Below are positions 56,453 through 64,000 of a stretch of 64,000 bases of DNA, piece by piece. Position 1 is the stretch's first letter; every line of letters starts with the position of its first letter. The stretch covers positions 372,001-436,000 of the forward strand of contig NZ_JASITB010000001.1 in NCBI RefSeq assembly GCF_030063455.1, given 5' to 3'. A program made the position numbers and the translations under genes. Below the pieces are notes generated by a model. The model searched no databases. It worked only from the letters and a program-made list of their open reading frames with translations, and was not told the DNA's origin. This DNA is from Cryobacterium sp. PH31-O1. Its GTDB lineage: Bacteria > Actinomycetota > Actinomycetes > Actinomycetales > Microbacteriaceae.

Positions 56453-56651
56453 GCCCATCCATTTCAGTTACGCCGATAAACGAAATCGGCGGGCACAGTT
56501 TCCAACAATCCGGACGGAATAGCAAACCGTCCGCCAACTATTTATTCGGACACGAAGAAACAACTTGCGGCACGCCCGGCGTATTCCCGCGAATAGACAC
56601 CAACCCGTGGCAGTCTTGCAGCCAACGGTAATCGCGAGAGGGCTTGTCTTC

Positions 56652-57821
56652 ATGCAGGAATTGAAGGTTATTGGGGTTGAGAACGGTGCGCTGCTGGCAG
56701 CGTCCGAAGATGGCGACCGGTATCGCATCGCCATCGACGAGGTTCTACAGTCTCGGCTTCGTCAAACCCAGACGGAACGCACCAACGCACCCAAGTTGTC
56801 TCCTCGGGAGGTTCAGGCGCACATCCGCTCCGGCATGTCCGCCGAAGACGTCGCCGCCGTCACCGGCGCATCACTCGACTACGTGCGCCGCTTTGAGGGC
56901 CCGGTCGTGGCCGAGCGGGAGTACATCGTCTCCTCAGCCCTGAGCGTTCCGGTACACACCGCCATCGACCCGGACCCGGTTGACGAGAACGTCAACTTCG
57001 GTAGCGTCATTCGGGAACGCCTCGCCTCGCTCGGTGCGACCGGTGAACGGTGGGCGAGCTGGAAAGAGCCCGGCGGCGGCTGGATCGTCAAGCTGTCGTT
57101 TACCGCCGACGAGATCGACCATGATGCCCGCTGGGGATATGAGCCAAAGAAGAACTCACTGTCTCCGATCGGCAGCGAAGCCATAGCGCTGTCCCAGCAG
57201 GGTGAGCTCAAGGGCTCACTGATTCCGCGCCTGCGCGCGGTCGGCTCGGAGACGAGCGACGCCGACGTGTCGCGTTTCGACAGCAACGCCTTCAATTTTA
57301 AGGAATCCCTCGCCGACGAGATCCTCAACGACACCAGCCCGAACCTCGAAGCCGTTCCGTACTCCCGTGGGGCCAGCCGGGACGATGCCGTGTCGAAAGC
57401 GGCGATCAAACGCGCGGCAGAGCCTGCTTCGAACATGAGCGAAACCGCTGACCTTCTGGAATCCCTGCGTCGTCGTCGCGGCGAACGCGAGGCGGCGTCG
57501 AGCGGGGCCGTTTCGAGTGGGGCGGCGGCCAAGCCGTCGGCATCCGCTTCGCTGCAGCAACCGGTGCTGCCGACGGCTGCGCAACCGTCAGCCTCACTCC
57601 GGCCGCGCCGGGCTGCTCCGACCGAATCCACGGTCACCGACGAATCCAGCGCGGCACCGGCCACCACGCCGGAGCCCACCGGAAATGCCTGGGCGAACCA
57701 GGCTGCCAGGGCGCAGGAACGCACCAATCACGGACGCACGACGCCCAAACGTGGGCGTGCCTCGATGCCCAGCTGGGACGAGATCGTGTTCGGCGCTCGC
57801 ACCGACGACGACCTCGGCTAG
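56652..57821 (+). CDS. sepH: septation protein SepH
   Basis: Actinobacterial division protein that binds FtsZ and stimulates its assembly. The 389-aa protein begins MQELKVIGVENGALLAASED (DUF3071). Its helix-turn-helix-like part is SPREVQAHIRSGMSAEDVAA and TGASLDYVRRFEGPVVAERE. A long disordered Ala/Pro/Ser region follows, then the basic C-terminal FtsZ-interaction segment (KRGRASMPSWDEIVFGARTD). ATG 56652 with GAGAGGG upstream is chosen; the upstream frame is not family-like. Confidence 0.94.
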   Translation: MQELKVIGVENGALLAASEDGDRYRIAIDEVLQSRLRQTQTERTNAPKLSPREVQAHIRSGMSAEDVAAVTGASLDYVRRFEGPVVAEREYIVSSALSVPVHTAIDPDPVDENVNFGSVIRERLASLGATGERWASWKEPGGGWIVKLSFTADEIDHDARWGYEPKKNSLSPIGSEAIALSQQGELKGSLIPRLRAVGSETSDADVSRFDSNAFNFKESLADEILNDTSPNLEAVPYSRGASRDDAVSKAAIKRAAEPASNMSETADLLESLRRRRGEREAASSGAVSSGAAAKPSASASLQQPVLPTAAQPSASLRPRRAAPTESTVTDESSAAPATTPEPTGNAWANQAARAQERTNHGRTTPKRGRASMPSWDEIVFGARTDDDLG

Positions 57822-57833
57822 TCAGCGCACGAG

Positions 57834-58520
57834 TCAACCGGCCAGCCAGGCGTAGCGACGCTGCGGGCGGCCGGTCTGGCCGTAGCGCAGCGTGACGGCG
57901 GCCTGACCGCTGGTCACGAAATATTCCAGGTATTTGCGGGCCACTACCCGGGACAGGCCGAGCAGTTCGGCGCACTCCGACGCGGCCAGGTCGGGTTCGC
58001 TGCCGGCGAGGGCGGCTGCGGCCAACGACGCCGTCTCCTTGCTCAGGCCCTTCGGCAGGGCCCCGACCGATGCCACGTTCGGCAGAGCGGATGCTCGCCC
58101 CAGCGCCTGGTCCAGGTCACTCTGGCTCAGGTCACCGCCGGCGCCGAGCAGTCGACGTCGTTTCGCGTAGGCGGCCAGCCTGGCCTGCAGTTCGACGATC
58201 TTGAACGGTTTGAGCAGGTAGCTCACGATGCCGCCCTGCAGTGCCGCGGTGACCATCTCGGCCTCTCGGGCGGCACTGAGCACGAGAAAGTCCACGTCGC
58301 GTCCGGCTTTTCGGGCCCGGCGGATCACGTCGAGTCCGGTCATGTCGGGCAGGTACATGTCGAGCAGCACGAGGTTTGGGGACTTGGCGGCGATCTGGGC
58401 GAGGGCGTCTGAGCCGGTCGCCGCTACGCCGACCACAGTGAACCCGGGCTGCTGCGCCACGATGCGTTCGTGGGCGCGCGCCACCATGAAATCGTCGTCG
58501 ACGACGAGGACTTCACACAC
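57834..58520 (-). CDS. CitB/DcuR-type response regulator
   Basis: A 228-aa regulator. The receiver domain begins VCEVLVVDDDFMVARAHERI with acidic pocket DDD and phospho-acceptor Asp54 (LVLLDMYLPD); FLVLSA and LKPFK provide the conserved Thr/Ser and Lys. The output domain ends with a winged helix (ASECAELLGLSRVVARKYLE, RYGQTGRPQRRY) of the CitB family. The GTG start overlaps the kinase stop by 8 bp. Together with the kinase it is expected to sense a C4/C6 carboxylate and switch on the tct genes. Confidence 0.92.
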   Translation of the reverse strand: MCEVLVVDDDFMVARAHERIVAQQPGFTVVGVAATGSDALAQIAAKSPNLVLLDMYLPDMTGLDVIRRARKAGRDVDFLVLSAAREAEMVTAALQGGIVSYLLKPFKIVELQARLAAYAKRRRLLGAGGDLSQSDLDQALGRASALPNVASVGALPKGLSKETASLAAAALAGSEPDLAASECAELLGLSRVVARKYLEYFVTSGQAAVTLRYGQTGRPQRRYAWLAG

Positions 58521-60186
58521 GGGTCGGTTCCTCCTCGGCGCTCGACCTGGCGCCATCGACCGGGAGTACGGCTTCGAAGACGGCACCGTTGTCGGCTCGG
58601 TAGTCGACCGATCCCCCGCGACGCGTTGCGACCAGGCGCACAATGGCGAGGCCGTAACCGTGGGAGTCTCCGCCGGCCAGCAAGGATTTGCTACTCACCC
58701 CGACCTCGAACACCCGGTCGATGAGTGCGGCGTCGATACCGGGCCCTGAGTCGCTCACCGTCACCCGCACCGCACCCGAAACGGTCTGCACGTCGAGGCA
58801 TACACTGCGCTCCGGGGCTCCGGTCACGGCGTCGAGGGCGTTGTCGACGAGGTTGCCGATAACAGTCACGAGGTCCGCGGACAGGTCGCCATCGACTCGG
58901 GCCAGGGCCGATTCGGGCGACAGCACGAGTGTTGCGCCGCGTTCGCGGGCGAGTGAGGTCTTGGCGATCACGAGCGCGGCGACCGCCGGTTCCTGCATGC
59001 GGGTCAGCACGGAGTTGTCCAGTTCGGTGCGGTCACGCGTGACGGCATCGACGTATTCGACCGCAGCATCCGTGTCGCCCAACTGCATCAGCATTGAGAT
59101 AGTGTGCAGCCGGTTCGCAAACTCATGGGTTTGGGCGCGCAGGGTATCGGTAGCTTGCCGACTGCTGCCGAGGTCGTGCTGCAGGGTGATCAGTTCGGTG
59201 CGGTCGCGCAGGGTCGTGACGACCTCGGGCCGGGACCTCGGCGGGTGGATGAGCGTCTGGTTCAGCACGAGCAGCACCCCGCGGTTCACGAAGACCGTGT
59301 CGATCGCGCCCACCTCCTGCGGGCGCAGCGCCCGCACGGCTTCCTCGTCGAGGCCGACCGTGTCGATGGCGCGACCCTCCGCATCACTGGGCAGACCGAG
59401 CAGGGTACGAGCGCTGTCGTTGGCGAGCGTGATGAGCCCGTCGGTGTCGATGGCGATCACCCCCTCCCTGATGCCGTGGATCATGGCATCCCGATGCTCG
59501 ACCAGTCGGCCGATCTGTTCGGGCTCAAGGCCGAGGGTCTGCCGTTTCACTCGGGCAGCAAGCAGCAGCGATCCCGCGACGCCGAGCACTCCGGCCACCC
59601 CGACGTAGACGAGAAGGTTCGGTGCCGCGCTGACGAGCAGTTCGGTCACGGACGGAAACTCGCGGGCGGCGACCACGGTACCAACGACCTCCCCGGAGTT
59701 GGCCAGTACCGGCACCTGCGCGACCACGAAGTCGTTGGCGCCGATCGGCGCAACGCCGGCCCAGGCGGCGTCGGACGCGTCGGGTGTCGGGTCAATGGTG
59801 AGATTGGTCGTGAGCAGCCGTGGGTCGGCGGGTGAGGCGATCACGCGGCCAGCGGCATCCGTCACGAGCAATTGGTCGACTCCGGTCGTGGTGCGCAGCG
59901 CCTCGACCGGAACAGAGAACTGCTGAGATTCCGCGTCGCTGTCGAGCAGGCTGCGAACGAGCGGGGTGGCTGCGGTGTATTCGGCGACCGTCAGCATGCG
60001 TCGCTGGGCGCCGCTCTCAAAGCTGCTGCGGGTCTGCTCGATCGAAATGGCCGTGACGGCGATGAGCACGAGCGCGATCAGGCTCAGCTGGAACAGCAGC
60101 AGTTGACGGGTCAGGCTGAGCCGGGTTGAACGGATGCCGGACCCGCGCGGGCGCGGCATCGAGTCCCCTCGGTCTTCTCTGGCCAT
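58513..60186 (-). CDS. CitA/DcuS-type sensor histidine kinase
   Basis: A 557-aa kinase. TM1 (LLLFQLSLIALVLIAVTAIS) and TM2 (NLLVYVGVAGVLGVAGSLLL) enclose a periplasmic PDC/PAS-like sensor of about 130 residues. A cytosolic PAS domain follows (RDAMIHGIREGVIAIDTDGL), then the CitA-family H-box with His354 (THEFANRLHTISML) and the ATPase (NLVDNALDAV, SDSGPGIDAALIDRVFEVGV, HGYGLAIVRLV). The start is 60186 or 60159 in frame. It is divergent from tctC by 160 bp. Confidence 0.93.
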   Translation of the reverse strand: MAREDRGDSMPRPRGSGIRSTRLSLTRQLLLFQLSLIALVLIAVTAISIEQTRSSFESGAQRRMLTVAEYTAATPLVRSLLDSDAESQQFSVPVEALRTTTGVDQLLVTDAAGRVIASPADPRLLTTNLTIDPTPDASDAAWAGVAPIGANDFVVAQVPVLANSGEVVGTVVAAREFPSVTELLVSAAPNLLVYVGVAGVLGVAGSLLLAARVKRQTLGLEPEQIGRLVEHRDAMIHGIREGVIAIDTDGLITLANDSARTLLGLPSDAEGRAIDTVGLDEEAVRALRPQEVGAIDTVFVNRGVLLVLNQTLIHPPRSRPEVVTTLRDRTELITLQHDLGSSRQATDTLRAQTHEFANRLHTISMLMQLGDTDAAVEYVDAVTRDRTELDNSVLTRMQEPAVAALVIAKTSLARERGATLVLSPESALARVDGDLSADLVTVIGNLVDNALDAVTGAPERSVCLDVQTVSGAVRVTVSDSGPGIDAALIDRVFEVGVSSKSLLAGGDSHGYGLAIVRLVATRRGGSVDYRADNGAVFEAVLPVDGARSSAEEEPTRV

Positions 60187-60244
60187 AAGAGATAATCCCT
60201 CATTCCGGGGTCAAACCGAAATTGGGGCCGACAACCGCAAGCTA

Positions 60245-60273
60245 CACAACGTTCACTAACGTCACAAGTTGTG
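60245..60273. promoter_or_regulatory. inverted repeat CACAAC-N17-GTTGTG between kinase and tctC
   Basis: Perfect 6-bp arms at 60245-60250 and 60268-60273. Inside is a direct repeat AACGT (60249 and 60260). It lies in the divergent promoter region of the two-component system and tctCBA, so it may bind the CitB-type regulator; sequence-only candidate. Confidence 0.45.
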
Positions 60274-60346
60274 CCCGGCCCGGCCCACCGAGCAGGCTGA
60301 ACTCGGCCAGCAAAGAGGCTCGCCAGAAATCGAAGAGGATTCAAGC

Positions 60347-61366
60347 ATGCCAATCACAGCACGCACCATGCGCTCTCGCCGGACGGCGGGCACCGTCGTT
60401 CTCGCCGGCGCCGTCGCGCTCGCCCTTAGCGCTTGCGGGGTCACGAGCGCCAAGAACACCGAGGCCACCGACGAAGGCCCGATGCAAAACCTGCAGGTCA
60501 TGATTCCCAACGCCCCGGGCAGCGGCTACGACGTCACCGGCCGTGCCGCAGTGAAGGTGATGGACGACCTGGGCCTCGCTACCGGCACCGAGGTCACCAA
60601 CCTGGCCGGGGCCGGCGGAACCGTTGGCCTCGCCCGCACCCTGACCGAAACCGGCAACGCCAACTTTCTGCTCATGATGGGACTCGGCGTCGTCGGCGCC
60701 GCGTATACAAACGAGGGTGACGCCAAGGTCGCCGACGCGACCCCGATCGCCGGCCTGATCGAAGAGGCCGGCGCCATCTTCGTCGCCGCCGACTCCCCGT
60801 ACCAGACCATCGACGACCTCGTCGCCGCGTGGAAGGCCGACCCGTCCACCTTCGCCGTCGGCGGCGGTTCGTCACCGGGCGGCCCGGACCACCTGCTGCC
60901 GATGCAGCTCGCGGATGCCGTCGGCATCGACCCGACGGCGGTCAACTACGTCGCTTACGACGGCGGCGGCGAACTGCTGCCGGCAATCCTCGGCGGCAAG
61001 CTGCAGTTCGGCGCCTCCGGCTACGGTGAATTCCTCGAACAGGTGAAGTCGGGCGACCTGCGGGTGCTCGCCGTCACGAGCGAAGAGCGCGTTCCCGTTA
61101 TCGACGCCCCCACCCTCACCGAAGAGGGCATCGACCTGGTCTTCACCAACTGGCGCGGGCTGCTGGCCGCCCCTGGCCTGTCCGATGCCGAGATTGCCCG
61201 CCTCGTCGACGCCGTCACCGCCATGCACGACAGCCCGGAGTGGAAGCAGGTTTTGGAGGACAACAGCTGGACCGACGCCTTCATCACCGGCGACGATTTC
61301 AGCACCTTCCTCACCGAGCAGGACACCCGCGTCGCTGACGTGCTGAAGACCCTGGGCCTGGTCTAA
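60347..61366 (+). CDS. tctC: tripartite tricarboxylate transporter, substrate-binding lipoprotein TctC
   Basis: A 339-aa binding protein of the TTT family. The N-terminal signal has lipobox LSAC with the lipid-modified Cys30 (VLAGAVALALSACG). The TctC fold shows MIPNAPGSGYDVTGRAAVKV, GTEVTNLAGAGGTVGLARTL, FAVGGGSSPGGPDHLLPMQL and VAYDGGGELLPAILGGKLQF. ATG 60347 has GAGGA 8 bp upstream. It is followed by tctB and tctA with gaps of 2 bp or an overlap; the operon is probably activated by the divergent two-component system. Substrate is likely citrate or a related tricarboxylate. Confidence 0.95.
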   Translation: MPITARTMRSRRTAGTVVLAGAVALALSACGVTSAKNTEATDEGPMQNLQVMIPNAPGSGYDVTGRAAVKVMDDLGLATGTEVTNLAGAGGTVGLARTLTETGNANFLLMMGLGVVGAAYTNEGDAKVADATPIAGLIEEAGAIFVAADSPYQTIDDLVAAWKADPSTFAVGGGSSPGGPDHLLPMQLADAVGIDPTAVNYVAYDGGGELLPAILGGKLQFGASGYGEFLEQVKSGDLRVLAVTSEERVPVIDAPTLTEEGIDLVFTNWRGLLAAPGLSDAEIARLVDAVTAMHDSPEWKQVLEDNSWTDAFITGDDFSTFLTEQDTRVADVLKTLGLV

Positions 61367-61368
61367 TC

Positions 61369-61896
61369 GTGTCCTCCCCCAGCTCCGAAGCTGCGTCCGG
61401 CTTTCGCGCGCGCCTGCGGGGTCGCTCCGAGCTCGGTGTTGCCGCCCTGCTCGCGGGAATCGCGATCGTGATCGCGGTCGACACCGCGAACATCCGTCAC
61501 ACGGCCATTAACGCCGGCGTGATGGGACCGCAGGTCGTTCCCACGATCATCGCGACCGGCCTGGCGCTGTGTGCGATCGCCCTGGCGATCTCGGTGTTGC
61601 GGGGCGGCCACGCCGACGCCGAAGACGGCGAGGACATCGACCTCTCCCAGAAGGCCCACTGGCCCACCGTCTTCGGCCTCGGCGCTCTCATTCTCGTCTT
61701 CGCCCTCTCGATGGACTTTCTCGGTTTCGTGATCGGCAGTGCGCTGCTGTTCTACGGCTCCGCCCTGCTGCTCGGCTCGAGGCGCTTCGTCTGGGCGCTC
61801 GTGATCGGCATTCTTCTGGCCGTCGGCACGTTCTATGGCTTCGTACTGGGCCTCGGCATCAACCTGCCGGCCGGCCTGCTGACGGGAATTCTCTAA
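61369..61896 (+). CDS. tctB: TctB small membrane subunit
   Basis: A 175-aa membrane protein with four predicted helices: [58 protein letters not shown] and [20 protein letters not shown]. It belongs to the DUF1468/TctB family, a component of tripartite tricarboxylate transporters. The start is GTG 61369, 2 bp after the tctC stop, and the stop overlaps the tctA start by 1 bp (TAATG). Confidence 0.93.
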   Translation: MSSPSSEAASGFRARLRGRSELGVAALLAGIAIVIAVDTANIRHTAINAGVMGPQVVPTIIATGLALCAIALAISVLRGGHADAEDGEDIDLSQKAHWPTVFGLGALILVFALSMDFLGFVIGSALLFYGSALLLGSRRFVWALVIGILLAVGTFYGFVLGLGINLPAGLLTGIL

Positions 61897-63497
61897 TGGA
61901 AAATCTCACCCTGCTGATGGAGGGGTTCGGCAACGCGCTGACCCTGCAGAACCTGCTGTTCGCCCTCATCGGTGTGCTACTCGGCACCGCCGTCGGCGTG
62001 CTGCCCGGCATCGGCCCGGCCATGACCGTGGCCCTGTTGCTGCCGCTCACCTACGCCCTCGACGTGACCGGTTCGCTGATCATGTTCGCCGGCATCTACT
62101 ACGGCGGTATGTACGGCGGCTCGACGACCTCGATTCTGCTCAACACCCCGGGCGAGTCTTCGTCGGTCGTCACGGCGCTCGAGGGCAACAAAATGGCCAA
62201 GGCCGGCCGCGGAGCGCAGGCGCTAGCGACGGCCGCGATCGGCTCTTTCGTGGCCGGTACGCTCGCCACCGGCGCCCTTGTCTTAGTCGCTCCGTTCATC
62301 GTGGCGATCGCGATCGGCCTGGGAGCTCCCTCATACTTCGCGCTGATGGTCTTCGCTTTCGTTGCCGTCAGCGCAGTGCTCGGCTCGAGCCGCATTCGCG
62401 GGCTCGCCTCGCTGTTCATCGGTCTCACCATCGGACTTGTCGGCCTCGACGCCACGACCGGCCAGGCACGGCTGACTTTCGGGCAGCCGCTGCTCTCCGG
62501 CGGCATCGACGTCGTCGTCATCGCCGTCGCCCTGTTTGCGGTCGGTGAGGCCCTCTGGATCGCCGCGCACCTGCGCCACGGCACACCCCCGACGATCCCG
62601 GTCGGGGTGCCGTGGATGGGCAAGGACGATTGGAAGCGCAGCTGGAAACCGTGGCTGCGCGGCACGGTCATCGGCTTTCCGTTCGGCGCGATTCCGGCCG
62701 GTGGCGCGGAAATTCCCACCTTCCTGTCGTACGTGGCGGAGAAGAAGCTGTCCAAGCATCCGGAACAGTTCGGGCACGGCGCCATCGAGGGCGTCGCCGG
62801 CCCGGAAGCGGCCAACAATGCCTCAGCTGCCGGTACGCTCGTACCGCTGCTGACCCTCGGTCTGCCGACCACGGCGACCGCCGCAGTGATGATCGCCGCG
62901 TTCAACCAGTACGGTATCCACCCCGGACCGATGTTGTTTCAGACCGAACCGGTGCTGGTCTGGACCCTGATCGCGAGCCTGTTCATCGGCAACACGCTGC
63001 TGCTCGCGCTCAACCTGCCGCTCGCTCCGCTGTGGGCCAAGCTGCTGCGCATTCCGCGGCCGTACCTCTACGCGGGAATTCTGTTCTTCGCCACGTTGGG
63101 TGCCTACGCGGCGGGCATGCAGACCTTCAACATTCTGATTTTGCTGCTTCTGGGCGCGTTGGGCTACATGGCCCGTCGCTTCGGGTTTCCGGTGCTGCCG
63201 ATCATCGTCGGCGCCATCCTCGGCCCGGAGATGGAACGCCAGCTGCGCCGAGCGCTGCAGATCAGCGCGGGCGATCCCGCCGCGCTGCTGAGCGAACCGC
63301 TCGCCGTCGTGGTGTACACCGTGATCGTGGTGTTCCTCGTGGTACCGCCGCTGGTCAAGGCGCTGCGGCGCCGGTTCGGTGGTGGCGGACCGACGGCCGG
63401 GCCGCCCGAGGATCAGTTCGATGCCTTCGGCACCCAGACCTCCGATGGAAGCGCCCGAGTCATTCAGGCTGTCCGCCCGAATAGCCGCAGAAAATAG
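61896..63497 (+). CDS. tctA: TctA large membrane permease subunit
   Basis: A 533-aa permease with about 12 membrane helices. Family motifs are [76 protein letters not shown] and [20 protein letters not shown]. Sodium- or proton-driven import of carboxylates is known for the family. The ATG overlaps the tctB stop. The Gly/Pro-rich cytosolic tail ([12 protein letters not shown]) is longer than average. Confidence 0.96.
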   Translation: MENLTLLMEGFGNALTLQNLLFALIGVLLGTAVGVLPGIGPAMTVALLLPLTYALDVTGSLIMFAGIYYGGMYGGSTTSILLNTPGESSSVVTALEGNKMAKAGRGAQALATAAIGSFVAGTLATGALVLVAPFIVAIAIGLGAPSYFALMVFAFVAVSAVLGSSRIRGLASLFIGLTIGLVGLDATTGQARLTFGQPLLSGGIDVVVIAVALFAVGEALWIAAHLRHGTPPTIPVGVPWMGKDDWKRSWKPWLRGTVIGFPFGAIPAGGAEIPTFLSYVAEKKLSKHPEQFGHGAIEGVAGPEAANNASAAGTLVPLLTLGLPTTATAAVMIAAFNQYGIHPGPMLFQTEPVLVWTLIASLFIGNTLLLALNLPLAPLWAKLLRIPRPYLYAGILFFATLGAYAAGMQTFNILILLLLGALGYMARRFGFPVLPIIVGAILGPEMERQLRRALQISAGDPAALLSEPLAVVVYTVIVVFLVVPPLVKALRRRFGGGGPTAGPPEDQFDAFGTQTSDGSARVIQAVRPNSRRK

Positions 63498-63554
63498 CGC
63501 GAGCGTTTTTCACGCCTGAGCGAACGCGGCGCGGGAGTTGAGCATACTGGTGTC

Positions 63555-64000
63555 ATGCCCGTTGCCCTCTCCCGCGCCGACGTCGTACGCTTGCGCCTGC
63601 ACGCCCAGGGTCTGGCCGGCGATCCGTTGCCGAGTGCCGTCGCCGTCGCCGAGCGGATGCTCGCGGTGCAGGCGCAGGACTACCAGGCTGGACAGTGGGC
63701 CCTCGGCGTGCGCTCCCCCGGCGCAACCCTGGCCGACGTGCAGGCAGCCGTTTCGGCGGGTGAGATCGTGCGGTCGTGGCCAATGCGGGGCACGCTGCAC
63801 TTCGTTCCGGCCGGGGAACTGGGCTGGATGCAGGGTCTGACAACCCCGCGCCTGCTCGCCAAAACCCGCACGATCAACGAACGGCTCGGCCTCGACCTGC
63901 CCGTGCTGGAGCGTGCTCGTGAGGCCGCGATCACCGCGCTGACCGGGCAGAAACAGCTCAGCCGCGCCGAATTCATGACCATGCTTCAGGCGTCCGCCCT
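63555..64000 (+). CDS. AlkZ-like winged-helix protein (partial, 3' end outside window)
   Basis: The frame is open from ATG 63555 to the window end, 148 codons; the family is usually 350-400 aa. The start MPVALSRADVVRLRLHAQGL is followed by RMLAVQAQDYQAGQWALGVR. The VQAQ element matches the QxQ catalytic motif of AlkZ/YcaQ DNA glycosylases, and IVRSWPMRGTLHFVPAGEL is the HTH_42 family signature. AlkZ enzymes excise alkylated bases or unhook crosslinks; the activity of this member is inferred. It begins 57 bp after tctA. Confidence 0.85.
   Translation, partial: MPVALSRADVVRLRLHAQGLAGDPLPSAVAVAERMLAVQAQDYQAGQWALGVRSPGATLADVQAAVSAGEIVRSWPMRGTLHFVPAGELGWMQGLTTPRLLAKTRTINERLGLDLPVLERAREAAITALTGQKQLSRAEFMTMLQASA

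Overview
The window is a 64 kb stretch of a high-GC actinobacterial chromosome, most likely from the family Microbacteriaceae (Cryobacterium/Leifsonia-like; the genus is inference). The evidence is GC-rich codon use, frequent GTG starts with GGAGG-type ribosome sites, and marker genes of that lineage: SepH, DUF3000, DUF3093, DUF3159, DUF3710, DUF4193, a MarP-type protease, the fadA-fadB-dxs neighbourhood and a dual-function Rel. It is almost entirely core chromosome. I see no insertion sequence, prophage, CRISPR array or rRNA.

Layout. 1-16.3 kb is a long minus-strand housekeeping run (rarA, rpsD, DUF948, a DUF6167-like protein, alaS, ruvX, mltG, aroE, aroC, aroK, aroB, aroQ). Between aroB and aroQ it is interrupted by a small unknown gene and by a plus-strand aldehyde cassette (GAF regulator, aldehyde dehydrogenase, DUF779). 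16.3-19.3 kb carries plus-strand genes: a membrane-anchored cyclophilin, a DUF349 protein and an orphan AbiEi-like protein. 19.2-33.2 kb is a second minus-strand run: thrS, HIT, pdxS, pdxT, DUF1697, yebC, ruvC, ruvA, ruvB, yajC, secD, secF, rel. 33.3-34.1 kb holds four tRNA genes: Gly, Cys and Val on the minus strand and a second Val on the plus strand, each group closed by a clear terminator.

34.1-44.9 kb is mixed: an M50-like membrane protease, an NAD(P)-binding protein, DUF2071, MarP, an ammonium transporter, ZapE, a rhodanese-SufE pair, a membrane-anchored hydrolase, DUF3000 and RNase D. 44.9-53.4 kb covers central metabolism: fadA-fadB (beta-oxidation), dxs (isoprenoids) and acn (aconitase). 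53.6-57.8 kb is an actinobacterial block of mostly unstudied conserved genes around dut and sepH. 57.8-63.5 kb is a citrate/tricarboxylate module: a CitA/CitB-type two-component system next to tctC-tctB-tctA. The window ends inside an AlkZ-like winged-helix gene.

I did not find a convincing new multi-gene system. The items most worth checking are regulatory or structural: the acn upstream region (a near-perfect 18 bp palindrome, a second inverted repeat and a DtxR-like box), a CAGATC-N6-GATCTG repeat before fadA, a GlnR-like half-site before amt, a strong terminator 28 nt in front of the DUF779 gene, a hairpin between yajC and secD, paired DnaA-box-like sites near 0.9 kb, and short in-frame tandem repeats in two coding regions.
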